Positions 9,410-16,806 of a stretch of 64,000 nucleotides of DNA are shown piece by piece. The position numbers and the translations under genes are program-made. This stretch comes from an uncultured Marvinbryantia sp. (GTDB lineage: Bacteria > Bacillota > Clostridia > Lachnospirales > Lachnospiraceae): the NCBI GenBank assembly GCA_937915375.1, contig CALDMO010000006.1, forward strand, positions 18,024 to 82,023, in the 5' to 3' direction. The notes under the pieces were generated by a model. That model was not told the origin of the DNA, did not search any database, and worked only from the letters and a program-made list of their open reading frames with translations. The stretch's first letter is position 1. Every line of letters starts with the position of its first letter.

Positions 9410-10050
9410 ATACATTAATTATTAATGGGGGCAATATCGATTTTGATTTTGCCCTTGCTTTTATGAAAAATGAGAAGTTTGAATTTGTGATTGCGGCTGA
9501 TAAGGGCATGGAGTTCGCCCAAAAGGCAGGTGTCCGTCCGGATCTGATCGTCGGAGATTTTGATTCCGGCAGGCAGACGGCGCTGCAGTATTTCCGTGAA
9601 CAGGAGGTGGAAATTCGAACCTTTCGACCGGAAAAGGATTCCACCGATATGGAGATCGCTATGTTGGCGGCTGTTGAACGGGGCAGTACGCGGATCACAG
9701 TACTTGGTGCGAGCGGCAGCCGACTGGATCATGTGCTCGGCAGTATAAAAAATCTGACGATTGCCGCCAAAGCGGGGGTGCCCTGTGTGCTTGTTGACCG
9801 AAACAATCGGGTTCGCTTGATGGAACGGCCGTTTTCCATAAAAAAAGAAGAACAGTTCGGGAAATATGTGTCTCTGCTCGCTTTCGCAGAGCCGGTTACG
9901 GGAATAAATCTGAAAGGATTTTTTTATCCGCTGGCGGGATATACTATGGAAAGCGGGGATGCTATTGGGATCAGCAATGAAATTACAGATGAGGAAGCAT
10001 TTGTTGAATTTATGACGGGAAGATTGTTGGTGATCGAATCCAGAGATTAA
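9406..10050 (+). CDS. thiN: Thiamine pyrophosphokinase (ThiN type)
   Basis: This enzyme transfers pyrophosphate from ATP to thiamine to make thiamine diphosphate, the cofactor of transketolase and other enzymes. Visible motifs are AADKGMEFA, the metal-binding VGDFDS, FRPEKDSTDME and the GASGSRLDH loop, in the usual order for the family. The length of 214 residues is normal. Its ATG overlaps the rpe stop by four bases. It is the last gene of the first operon; I see no strong terminator after it. Confidence 0.93.
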   Translation: MNTLIINGGNIDFDFALAFMKNEKFEFVIAADKGMEFAQKAGVRPDLIVGDFDSGRQTALQYFREQEVEIRTFRPEKDSTDMEIAMLAAVERGSTRITVLGASGSRLDHVLGSIKNLTIAAKAGVPCVLVDRNNRVRLMERPFSIKKEEQFGKYVSLLAFAEPVTGINLKGFFYPLAGYTMESGDAIGISNEITDEEAFVEFMTGRLLVIESRD

Positions 10051-10092
10051 AATTTTTGTCAGATTCTGTCGGAATTCGGCGGTTGAAATTGC

Positions 10093-10122
10093 TTGCTAAT
10101 TTGTCGTTTCCTGTGCTAAACT
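10093..10122 (+). promoter_or_regulatory. Sigma-A-type promoter for ychF
   Basis: TTGCTA (10093-10098) and TAAACT (10117-10122) are separated by 18 bases, with TG one base before the -10, giving an extended -10. It sits about 50 bases before ychF in the only sizeable gap after thiN. Confidence 0.5.
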
Positions 10123-10169
10123 GTTTGAAGAACAAAAGAAAAGGATTTTTTTGGAGGATAAGATAGAAA

Positions 10170-11267
10170 ATGAAACTTGGAATTGTAGGATTACCAAATG
10201 TCGGTAAAAGTACGTTATTTAATTCACTGACAAAAGCAGGCGCGGAATCTGCGAATTATCCGTTCTGTACGATTGACCCGAATGTTGGCATTGTAACCGT
10301 GCCGGATGAAAGATTGAATAAATTGGCTGCGCTTTATAATTCTGCTAAGGTAACGCCGGCAGTAATTGAATTTGTGGACATTGCTGGTCTGGTAAAGGGA
10401 GCCTCCCACGGCGAAGGCCTTGGAAATCAGTTTCTGGCGAATATTCGCGAAGTAGATGCTATTGTACATGTAGTACGTTGTTTTGAGGATACAAATGTTA
10501 TTCATGTGGATGGCAGCGTGGATCCGGCGCGCGATATTGAAACGATCAATCTGGAACTGATTTTTTCAGATATTGAAATTCTGGAACGCCGTATCGCCAA
10601 AACCTCTAAAGGAGCCAGAAATGATAAAACACTGGCAAAAGAACTGGAATTGCTGAACAGATTGAAAGCGCATTTGGAAGATGGGAAAACAGCAGCATCT
10701 TTTGCGACAGACGATGAGGAGGAACAGGTATGGCTTGCTTCTTATAATCTGCTGACTGGAAAACCGGTGATTTTCGCGGCAAATGTGGCTGAGGATGATC
10801 TGGCGGATGATGGCGCTTCGAATAAATATGTACAGGCCGTTCGCGAATTGGCCAAAGAACAGAACAGCGAGGTATTTGTAATCTGTGCGCAGATCGAGCA
10901 GGAAATTGCCGAACTGGAAGAAGATGAAAAGAAAATGTTTCTCGAGGATCTGGGACTTTCCCAGTCCGGCTTGGAAAAATTGATTCAGGCAAGCTATCGT
11001 CTGCTGGGACTGATCAGTTATCTGACGGCGGGAGAACCGGAAACACGCGCATGGACGATTAAAGTCGGAACCAAGGCGCCGCAGGCGGCTGGGAAAATTC
11101 ATTCTGATTTTGAAAGAGGATTTATTCGAGCTGAAGTTGTCAATTATCAGGATCTTCTGGACTGCGGCAGTCTTGCGGCAGCTAAAGAAAAAGGTCTGGT
11201 AGGACTGGAAGGAAAAGAATATGTCGTAAAAGACGGCGATGTGATTTTGTTTAGATTTAATGTGTAG
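10170..11267 (+). CDS. ychF: Redox-regulated ATPase YchF (Obg family)
   Basis: This universally conserved P-loop protein prefers ATP over GTP and associates with ribosomes. The P-loop reads GLPNVGKST at the N-terminus, followed by the DIAGLVKGAS switch region. A coiled-coil insertion covers about residues 125-200. The C-terminal TGS domain contains VGTKAPQAAGKIHSDFERG. At 365 residues it has the family length. The ribosome site is TTGGAGGA. It has its own promoter upstream and seems to be a separate unit. Confidence 0.97.
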   Translation: MKLGIVGLPNVGKSTLFNSLTKAGAESANYPFCTIDPNVGIVTVPDERLNKLAALYNSAKVTPAVIEFVDIAGLVKGASHGEGLGNQFLANIREVDAIVHVVRCFEDTNVIHVDGSVDPARDIETINLELIFSDIEILERRIAKTSKGARNDKTLAKELELLNRLKAHLEDGKTAASFATDDEEEQVWLASYNLLTGKPVIFAANVAEDDLADDGASNKYVQAVRELAKEQNSEVFVICAQIEQEIAELEEDEKKMFLEDLGLSQSGLEKLIQASYRLLGLISYLTAGEPETRAWTIKVGTKAPQAAGKIHSDFERGFIRAEVVNYQDLLDCGSLAAAKEKGLVGLEGKEYVVKDGDVILFRFNV

Positions 11268-11377
11268 TCGAAAATAAAGCAGATCAAACAGGTATTAGTT
11301 TGCTGCGGTTTGCAGACCGATGTTTGGCGAAGGTTTCTGTGAACGGAGTGAACAGCATATGATTTGGAGATGAGACT

Positions 11378-12274
11378 ATGAGTGAAGCGTCTATCTGGTT
11401 TCCTAACCTGGGACTGGTTTTGAAAAATGTGGGGAAGACGTTTGAGGTGTTCGGCCTGGAAATCGCCTTTTACGGTGTGGTGATCGCTCTGGCTATGCTT
11501 TTGGGGATTACATTGGTGATGGCGGTGGCAAAGCGGACCGGTCAGGATCAGGAGATGTACTTCGATGTTTCTCTGATCACGATTGTGATTGCGCTGATTG
11601 GAGCGCGCCTTTATTACGTGGCGTTTTCTTGGGAGAATTATAGAGACAATCTGTTGGAGATTTTTAATATTCGCGGAGGCGGGCTGGCAATTTACGGTGG
11701 AGTGATTGCGGGAGCAGTTTCTGTTTATGTGTTTTCACGTCTGAAAAAGAAGAATTTCTTGCAGATGGGAGATACTATCTGTCCCGGGCTGATTTTGGGT
11801 CAGGCAATTGGAAGATGGGGGAATTTTTTCAACCGAGAGGCATTCGGCGGATATACGGATGGTCTTTTGGCAATGGCGCTGCCGCAAAATGCTGTGCGGG
11901 CCGATGAAATCACGGCACAGATGTCACAGCATCTGCAGACGGTGGATGGTATCACGTTTATACAGGTGCACCCTACTTTTTTGTATGAGTCGTTATGGAA
12001 TCTCGGCGTGTTGGCGCTTCTGTTGTTTTTTACCAAACGCAAGACATTTGACGGACAGATTGTTTTTCTGTATCTGGCGGGGTACGGTCTGGGACGATTC
12101 TGGATCGAAGGCCTGCGTACGGATCAGCTGCTGATCCCGGGAATTGGGATTCCGGTTTCACAGCTGCTGTCTTTGATATTGGTAATAGCGGCGGTTATTT
12201 TAACTGCTGTTTTAGCAAAACAAAGGAGGAATTCAAAAGATGAGCAGAATGGAATATCTGAAGAAAGAGATTGA
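11378..12274 (+). CDS. lgt: Prolipoprotein diacylglyceryl transferase
   Basis: This membrane enzyme attaches diacylglycerol to the lipobox cysteine of prolipoproteins, the first step of lipoprotein maturation. It has about seven membrane helices. The Lgt signature GRWGNFFNREAFGG is present, with GGGLAIYGGVIAG before it and RTDQLLIPG near the end. At 298 residues it is typical. It would act on the lipoprotein PPIase encoded at 45416. Its last 35 bases overlap the Spo0E-like gene in another frame. Confidence 0.96.
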   Translation: MSEASIWFPNLGLVLKNVGKTFEVFGLEIAFYGVVIALAMLLGITLVMAVAKRTGQDQEMYFDVSLITIVIALIGARLYYVAFSWENYRDNLLEIFNIRGGGLAIYGGVIAGAVSVYVFSRLKKKNFLQMGDTICPGLILGQAIGRWGNFFNREAFGGYTDGLLAMALPQNAVRADEITAQMSQHLQTVDGITFIQVHPTFLYESLWNLGVLALLLFFTKRKTFDGQIVFLYLAGYGLGRFWIEGLRTDQLLIPGIGIPVSQLLSLILVIAAVILTAVLAKQRRNSKDEQNGISEERD

Positions 12275-12389
12275 GAAAGAACGCAGAGTGTTAGATGAAA
12301 TGCTGGCAACTATGCCGATGGAATCAGCATTGATGCAGAGTCAGAAGCTGGATCACCTGATGGAAGAGTATCTCGATCTGGAACAGTGA
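12240..12389 (+). CDS. Spo0E-family aspartyl-phosphate phosphatase (49 residues)
   Basis: This small gene has an AAAGGAGG ribosome site and an ATG inside the end of lgt. The 49-residue product is two predicted helices; the second carries SQKLDHLMEEY, matching the Spo0E signature (S-x-x-LD-x-L-x-x-x-Y) in which the Asp helps remove phosphate from response regulators. Known family members dephosphorylate Spo0A-P and so oppose sporulation. A transcription terminator follows at 12463. The identification depends on this motif and the size. Which regulator it acts on cannot be told from the sequence. Confidence 0.8.
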   Translation: MSRMEYLKKEIEKERRVLDEMLATMPMESALMQSQKLDHLMEEYLDLEQ

Positions 12390-12462
12390 TTTCCCCCACT
12401 ATTTGACAAAAAACAAGATGTAGTGAACAAAAGATAAAAGAAAACGATATGTTGTAACATGG

Positions 12463-12490
12463 AAAAGTGCCTGAATTTCAGGCGCTTTTT
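12463..12490 (+). terminator. Intrinsic terminator after the lgt/Spo0E-like unit
   Basis: An A-rich run leads into AGTGCCTGA, a short loop, and TCAGGCGCT, followed by a T run. It separates the lgt unit from the mraZ promoter and, with flanking A and T runs, may stop transcription in both directions. Confidence 0.75.
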
Positions 12491-12524
12491 CTTTGATAAA
12501 AATAGTAAATATTAAAAAAAATAC

Positions 12525-12553
12525 TTGTCAATTTAAGTGAAGTGGGGTATTCT
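12525..12553 (+). promoter_or_regulatory. Sigma-A-type promoter of the mraZ division cluster
   Basis: TTGTCA (12525-12530) and TATTCT (12548-12553) are 17 bases apart, directly before the mraZ operator repeats. This is the only clear promoter for the division and cell-wall cluster before ftsZ. Confidence 0.75.
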
Positions 12554-12563
12554 ATATACGTAA

Positions 12564-12603
12564 GTGGTGACAAGTGGTAGATTGTGGTGCAAAATGGGAC
12601 GAA
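12564..12603 (+). promoter_or_regulatory. MraZ operator: four 10-bp direct repeats
   Basis: Four direct repeats start exactly 10 bases apart at 12564, 12574, 12584 and 12594: GTGGTGACAA, GTGGTAGATT, GTGGTGCAAA and ATGGGACGAA. MraZ rings are known to bind tandem GTGG-type boxes with 10-bp spacing upstream of their own operon. The array covers the expected transcription start, consistent with autorepression. The fourth box is the weakest. Confidence 0.85.
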
Positions 12604-12673
12604 AATGGTTTTGCAGACAGTTTTCCACCGCAGCGTGAAATCGGCGATGCGAAAGGAAAGCAGGTGTGTCTAT

Positions 12674-13105
12674 ATGTTCATGGGCGAATATAATCATGCG
12701 ATAGATACCAAAGGCAGACTGATTATCCCTTCCAAATTCCGAGAGGAATTGGGTGAAGAATTTGTTGTGACAAAGGGATTGGATGGCTGTCTGTTTGTAT
12801 TTCCAAATGAAGCATGGCAGGAATTTGAAAACAAACTGCGCAGTTTACCGCTGGCAAATAAAAGCGCAAGACAATTCTCACGTTTCTTTGTAGCGGGAGC
12901 TTCGTCGTGTGAACTGGACAAGCAGGGGAGAATTCTTTTACCTTCAAGTTTAAGAGAATTTGCCGGTCTGGAAAAAGAAGTTGTGCTTACTGGTATGCTC
13001 AACCGTGTTGAGATTTGGAGTAAGGAAAAATGGCTGGAGAATAATTCATATGATGATATGGATGAAATAGCGGAACAGATGATGGATTTAGGGCTGTCCA
13101 TATAG
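12674..13105 (+). CDS. mraZ: Transcriptional regulator MraZ
   Basis: MraZ is a DNA-binding protein with two SpoVT/AbrB-like halves that forms rings and represses the division cluster. Residues 1-60 (FMGEYNHAIDTKGRLIIPSK) and 80-125 (ASSCELDKQGRILLPSSLR) are the two related swapped-hairpin units, each with the D-x-x-G-R motif. I chose the ATG at 12674, which gives the usual 143 residues; the open frame reaching back to 12584 would run through the operator. The operator repeats just upstream fit this identity. Confidence 0.95.
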   Translation: MFMGEYNHAIDTKGRLIIPSKFREELGEEFVVTKGLDGCLFVFPNEAWQEFENKLRSLPLANKSARQFSRFFVAGASSCELDKQGRILLPSSLREFAGLEKEVVLTGMLNRVEIWSKEKWLENNSYDDMDEIAEQMMDLGLSI

Positions 13106-13120
13106 CCTGGGGAGGACTGT

Positions 13121-14059
13121 ATGACATTTCAGCACAAATCAGTACTTTTAGAGGAGACGATTGAGTCTCTGAAAATCAAACCGGATGGGATTTATGTAGA
13201 CGGCACACTTGGCGGCGGTGGACATTCTTATGAAATATGTAAAAGACTGTCCAGCAAAGGAAGGCTGATCGGGATTGATCAGGATGCCGCGGCGATTGAG
13301 GCTGCGGGAAAGCGCTTAGGGGAGTTTAAAGATAAAGTAACCATTATCCGCAGTAACTATTGCGAGATGAAACATCAACTGGCAGACATAGGAGTGACAT
13401 CAGTAGATGGGATCATTTTGGATCTTGGTGTATCCTCCTACCAACTGGATACGGCAGACCGCGGCTTTACCTATCGTGAAGACGTACCGCTGGACATGCG
13501 GATGGATCAGCGCCAGACGCGTACGGCAAAGAATATTGTGAATGAGTACAGTGAAATGGAGCTTTACCGTATCATTCGTGATTACGGGGAGGACAAATTC
13601 GCAAAGAATATTGCCAAGCATATCGTCCGGGCACGGCAGGAAAAGGAACTGGAAACAACTGGGGAGTTAATTCAAGTGATAAAAGCGGCTATACCGATGA
13701 AAGTCCGTGCGGTTGGAGGACACCCGGCGAAAAAGACGTTCCAGGCTATACGGATCGAGTTAAATAATGAACTGGGAGTTTTGGAAGAATCGCTCGATGA
13801 TATGATCGGACTTCTGAATGACGGAGGCAGACTTTGCATCATTACATTTCATTCGCTGGAGGATCGCATTGTGAAGAGCAATTTCCGCCGGAATGAAAAT
13901 CCATGTACCTGTCCGAGGGAGTTTCCGGTATGTGTATGCGGGAAGAAATCAAAGGGGAGCGTGGTGACACGAAAACCGATTCTTCCGGGAGATAAAGAAT
14001 TAGAGGAAAACAGCAGATCAAAGAGCGCAAAGCTGCGCGTCTTTGAACGAAAGAGATAA
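13121..14059 (+). CDS. rsmH: 16S rRNA (cytosine-1402-N4)-methyltransferase RsmH
   Basis: This enzyme (MraW) methylates the N4 position of C1402 in the ribosomal P site. It shows FQHKSVLLEE, the SAM loop VDGTLGGGGHS, LDLGVSSYQLD, DMRMDQ, KTFQAIRIELN and TFHSLEDRIVK. At 312 residues it is typical. A GGGGAGGA ribosome site lies before the ATG. It stands in its standard place after mraZ. Confidence 0.97.
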   Translation: MTFQHKSVLLEETIESLKIKPDGIYVDGTLGGGGHSYEICKRLSSKGRLIGIDQDAAAIEAAGKRLGEFKDKVTIIRSNYCEMKHQLADIGVTSVDGIILDLGVSSYQLDTADRGFTYREDVPLDMRMDQRQTRTAKNIVNEYSEMELYRIIRDYGEDKFAKNIAKHIVRARQEKELETTGELIQVIKAAIPMKVRAVGGHPAKKTFQAIRIELNNELGVLEESLDDMIGLLNDGGRLCIITFHSLEDRIVKSNFRRNENPCTCPREFPVCVCGKKSKGSVVTRKPILPGDKELEENSRSKSAKLRVFERKR

Positions 14060-14073
14060 AAGGAGGGAGCAGT

Positions 14074-14583
14074 ATGTCAGGGACACGACAGACGAATGCC
14101 AGATATGCGCAGACACGTCGGGCTGGCAGCCGACAGTATACAACTACATATGTAGACGGCAATGTTGTGCGTCACCTGCAGACCGTTCCGAAACAGATGC
14201 CGGAGAGACATCGGCGTCAGAAAACACAGGTTGATACATTGAGAAACAGACAGAAGGCATTGCAGATGACAATGCCGTATGTTGTGTTTCTGAGCATTGC
14301 GGCAATCGCAACTGTATTTTTATGCGTTGCTTATTTAAAACTGCAGGCGGCAGGGATTACCTACCGCAGTGAGATTGCGGTGCTGGAAAGCAGAATCAGT
14401 ACGATGCGTCTGGCAAACGACAACGCATATGAGGATGCGGTTTCTTCTGTGAATATGGAACAGGTGAAAGAAATTGCAGTCAATGATCTGGGTATGACTT
14501 ATGCGAAGGAAGGACAGATCATTACATACAGCAGCCAGGACGGAGATTATATCCGACAGTATGGAGAAATCCCGACCGAATAG
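14074..14583 (+). CDS. ftsL: FtsL-like cell division protein
   Basis: This is a bitopic membrane protein: a basic cytoplasmic tail of about 65 residues, one membrane helix (about 66-88), then a coiled-coil stretch (about 90-125) outside. That layout, together with the position between rsmH and a class B penicillin-binding protein, identifies FtsL; the sequence itself is poorly conserved. FtsL joins FtsB/DivIC and FtsQ/DivIB to activate septal wall synthesis. An AAAGGAGGG site precedes the ATG. The N-terminal tail is longer than in many FtsL proteins and rich in Arg, Thr and Gln. Confidence 0.8.
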   Translation: MSGTRQTNARYAQTRRAGSRQYTTTYVDGNVVRHLQTVPKQMPERHRRQKTQVDTLRNRQKALQMTMPYVVFLSIAAIATVFLCVAYLKLQAAGITYRSEIAVLESRISTMRLANDNAYEDAVSSVNMEQVKEIAVNDLGMTYAKEGQIITYSSQDGDYIRQYGEIPTE

Positions 14584-14600
14584 CGCAGGCAGGAGAAAGA

Positions 14601-16745
14601 ATGGCAGTAAGAAAAAAAAGAGAACAGAAATTTTCCAAGACAATGCAAATAAAGCTTATGGCTATATTTGCATTCGTTTTATTAGCGATGGTTGCGCTGA
14701 ATCTTTTGATTGTGAACATTAACGCAAAAAGCGGAGACAAATACGCGAAGCGCGTACTTTCGCAGCAGACGTATGACAGCCGTACCATCCCTTACCGCCG
14801 GGGTGAGATTACAGATCGCAACGGCAATCTTCTGGCCAAAAGTGAGAAGGTATATAATGTTGTCCTTGACTGTTTCGCAATCAACAGTATGGATTCTTAC
14901 ATTGAACCGACGATCCATGCCGTGTCAGAATGTTTTGACATTGAAGAGGCACAGGTGCGGGACCGTATCAGCGGCGAAGAAACAAGAGAAAGCCAATATC
15001 AGGTGATCAAACGAGAAATCTCTGCTGAGGAAAAGCAGGTTTTTGAGGACTATACAGATCTGTCAGATGGACGCAAGTTAAGCGATGAACAGCGAAAAGA
15101 ATTGGAAAATGTGACAGGCGTGTGGTTTGAGGAAACGTATATCCGAAGCTATCCGATGAACAATCTGGCCTGCACGGTTCTGGGATTTGCAAACAAGCTT
15201 AATGATGGCATTTTTGGATTGGAAGCTTACTATACGGATATCCTGAACGGTGTAAATGGCCGAGAATACGGATATCTGAATGAAAATTATGAACTGCAGG
15301 AAAATATTATTGAGCCGAAGAATGGCAGCAGTTTGGTGATGACGCTGGATATGAATGTCCAGCAGGTGGTAGAAAAATACATTGCCCAGTTTGAGGCAGA
15401 AAATTGTGACGGTCCGCAGGCGGAGACGCCGGGACGGGCCAGCAAAAATACTGCGGTAATCGTGGCAGATCCAAACACCGGTGAGATTTTGGCAATGGCA
15501 ACCGATAAAAGCTTTGATCTAAATGATCCGCAGAATCTTGACACCTGGTATACGGAAAAAGAGCAGGAAGCGATGTCGGAGGAAGAACGCTCCGAGGCGC
15601 TGAATGCGCTTTGGAATAATTATTGTGTTTCCGACGCGTTTGAAATCGGTTCTACCTACAAACCGGTTGTTGTTGCTTCTGCTCTTGATGCCGGCAGCGT
15701 GAACGAAGATTTCGGTATGACCTGTATCGGTTATCTGCAGCCGGTTCTGGAAGAAGAACCGATCAACTGTACATGGACGCATGGAGAGGAAACACTCGGG
15801 GATATTATAAAGAATTCCTGCAACCCGGGCATGATGATGATCGCGCAGGCGATGGGCGTGGAAACCTTCTGTCGTTATCAAGAAATGTTCGGATTCGGGA
15901 AACGGACCGGTATCGACCTCCCGAATGAGAATTCCGGCGTGGTATTCGATGAAAATAACATGCATATCATGGAGCTTTGTACGAGCAGTTTCGGTCAGGG
16001 TGAGACGGCAACGATGCTGCAGGAACTCGCGGCATTTAGCGCGGTTGTCAACGGCGGTTATTACTATAAACCGCATATGGTGAAGCAAATCCTCGACGGA
16101 GACGGCGGCGTGGCGAAGAATATAGAACCGATATTGGTTTCACAGCCGGTATCGACAAAGACTTCTTATACATTGCGTGATTATTTGGAATTGGTTGTAA
16201 CAGAGGGTACGGCAACGGACGCGCAGATTCCGGGGTATCGTATCGGCGGCAAGACCGGTACGGCAGAAAAACTTCCGCGAGGGAATAACAAGTATATTAT
16301 TTCTTATATCGCGGCAGCGCCGATTGATGATCCGCAAGTGGTTGTCTATGCGGTTATCGATGAACCGAATATCGACAATCAGGAAGACGGTTCCTACACA
16401 AAAAACATGGTAAAAAATATCATGTCAGAGATTCTGCCATATCTGGGGATTTATCCGACCGGGGAATTGACGGAGGAGGAAGAGGCAAGTCTCGGTGTGC
16501 AGCTGGAAAAAGAGGTGGAAACGGAAATCCAATATGTTTACGATGAGTGGGGCAATCTGCAGTATGATACGGAGACCTGGCAGCCGTTGACGGAAGTGGT
16601 CGTAATACAGGAGTCGGAAGTGGGTTCGACGCCAAATGAAAACCGTTATGGAAATGTAGCGCCTCCCGAGCAGCAGGGTGAACCTGAGATCGATGAAAAT
16701 TATTTGGACAGTATGCCGTATGAGGAAGTGTACGGTACGCAATAA
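14601..16745 (+). CDS. Class B penicillin-binding protein (FtsI/PBP2B type)
   Basis: This is a septal peptidoglycan transpeptidase. One membrane helix lies near residues 16-40, followed by the dimerisation domain with RGEITDRNGN, then the transpeptidase domain with catalytic S351-T-Y-K354, S406-C-N408 and K551-T-G553. All three motifs are intact. A C-terminal tail of about 100 residues is rich in Glu and Thr and contains no PASTA domain that I can recognise. It is the first of two class B enzymes in the cluster; being next to ftsL, it is probably the division-specific one. At 714 residues it is longer than E. coli FtsI (588). Confidence 0.93.
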   Translation: MAVRKKREQKFSKTMQIKLMAIFAFVLLAMVALNLLIVNINAKSGDKYAKRVLSQQTYDSRTIPYRRGEITDRNGNLLAKSEKVYNVVLDCFAINSMDSYIEPTIHAVSECFDIEEAQVRDRISGEETRESQYQVIKREISAEEKQVFEDYTDLSDGRKLSDEQRKELENVTGVWFEETYIRSYPMNNLACTVLGFANKLNDGIFGLEAYYTDILNGVNGREYGYLNENYELQENIIEPKNGSSLVMTLDMNVQQVVEKYIAQFEAENCDGPQAETPGRASKNTAVIVADPNTGEILAMATDKSFDLNDPQNLDTWYTEKEQEAMSEEERSEALNALWNNYCVSDAFEIGSTYKPVVVASALDAGSVNEDFGMTCIGYLQPVLEEEPINCTWTHGEETLGDIIKNSCNPGMMMIAQAMGVETFCRYQEMFGFGKRTGIDLPNENSGVVFDENNMHIMELCTSSFGQGETATMLQELAAFSAVVNGGYYYKPHMVKQILDGDGGVAKNIEPILVSQPVSTKTSYTLRDYLELVVTEGTATDAQIPGYRIGGKTGTAEKLPRGNNKYIISYIAAAPIDDPQVVVYAVIDEPNIDNQEDGSYTKNMVKNIMSEILPYLGIYPTGELTEEEEASLGVQLEKEVETEIQYVYDEWGNLQYDTETWQPLTEVVVIQESEVGSTPNENRYGNVAPPEQQGEPEIDENYLDSMPYEEVYGTQ

Positions 16746-16753
16746 CGAACATA

Positions 16754-16806
16754 ACTTCGCAGAAGCATTCATAAACTGGAAAGAATAGCTTCTGCGGAGT
16801 TTTTTT
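16754..16806 (+). terminator. Terminator-like hairpin masking the next start site
   Basis: ACTTCGCAGAAGC (16754-16766) pairs with GCTTCTGCGGAGT (16788-16800), a 13-bp stem with one G-T pair, followed by seven T. The downstream arm contains GCGGAG, the only ribosome-site candidate for the ATG at 16807. The element could both end transcription from the first penicillin-binding protein gene and hide the ribosome site of the second. Confidence 0.8.

Noticed and set aside
11279..11306. Terminator after ychF
   Set aside because: The stem (GCAG-CAAAC with GTTTGCTGC) has a two-base bulge and no T run.
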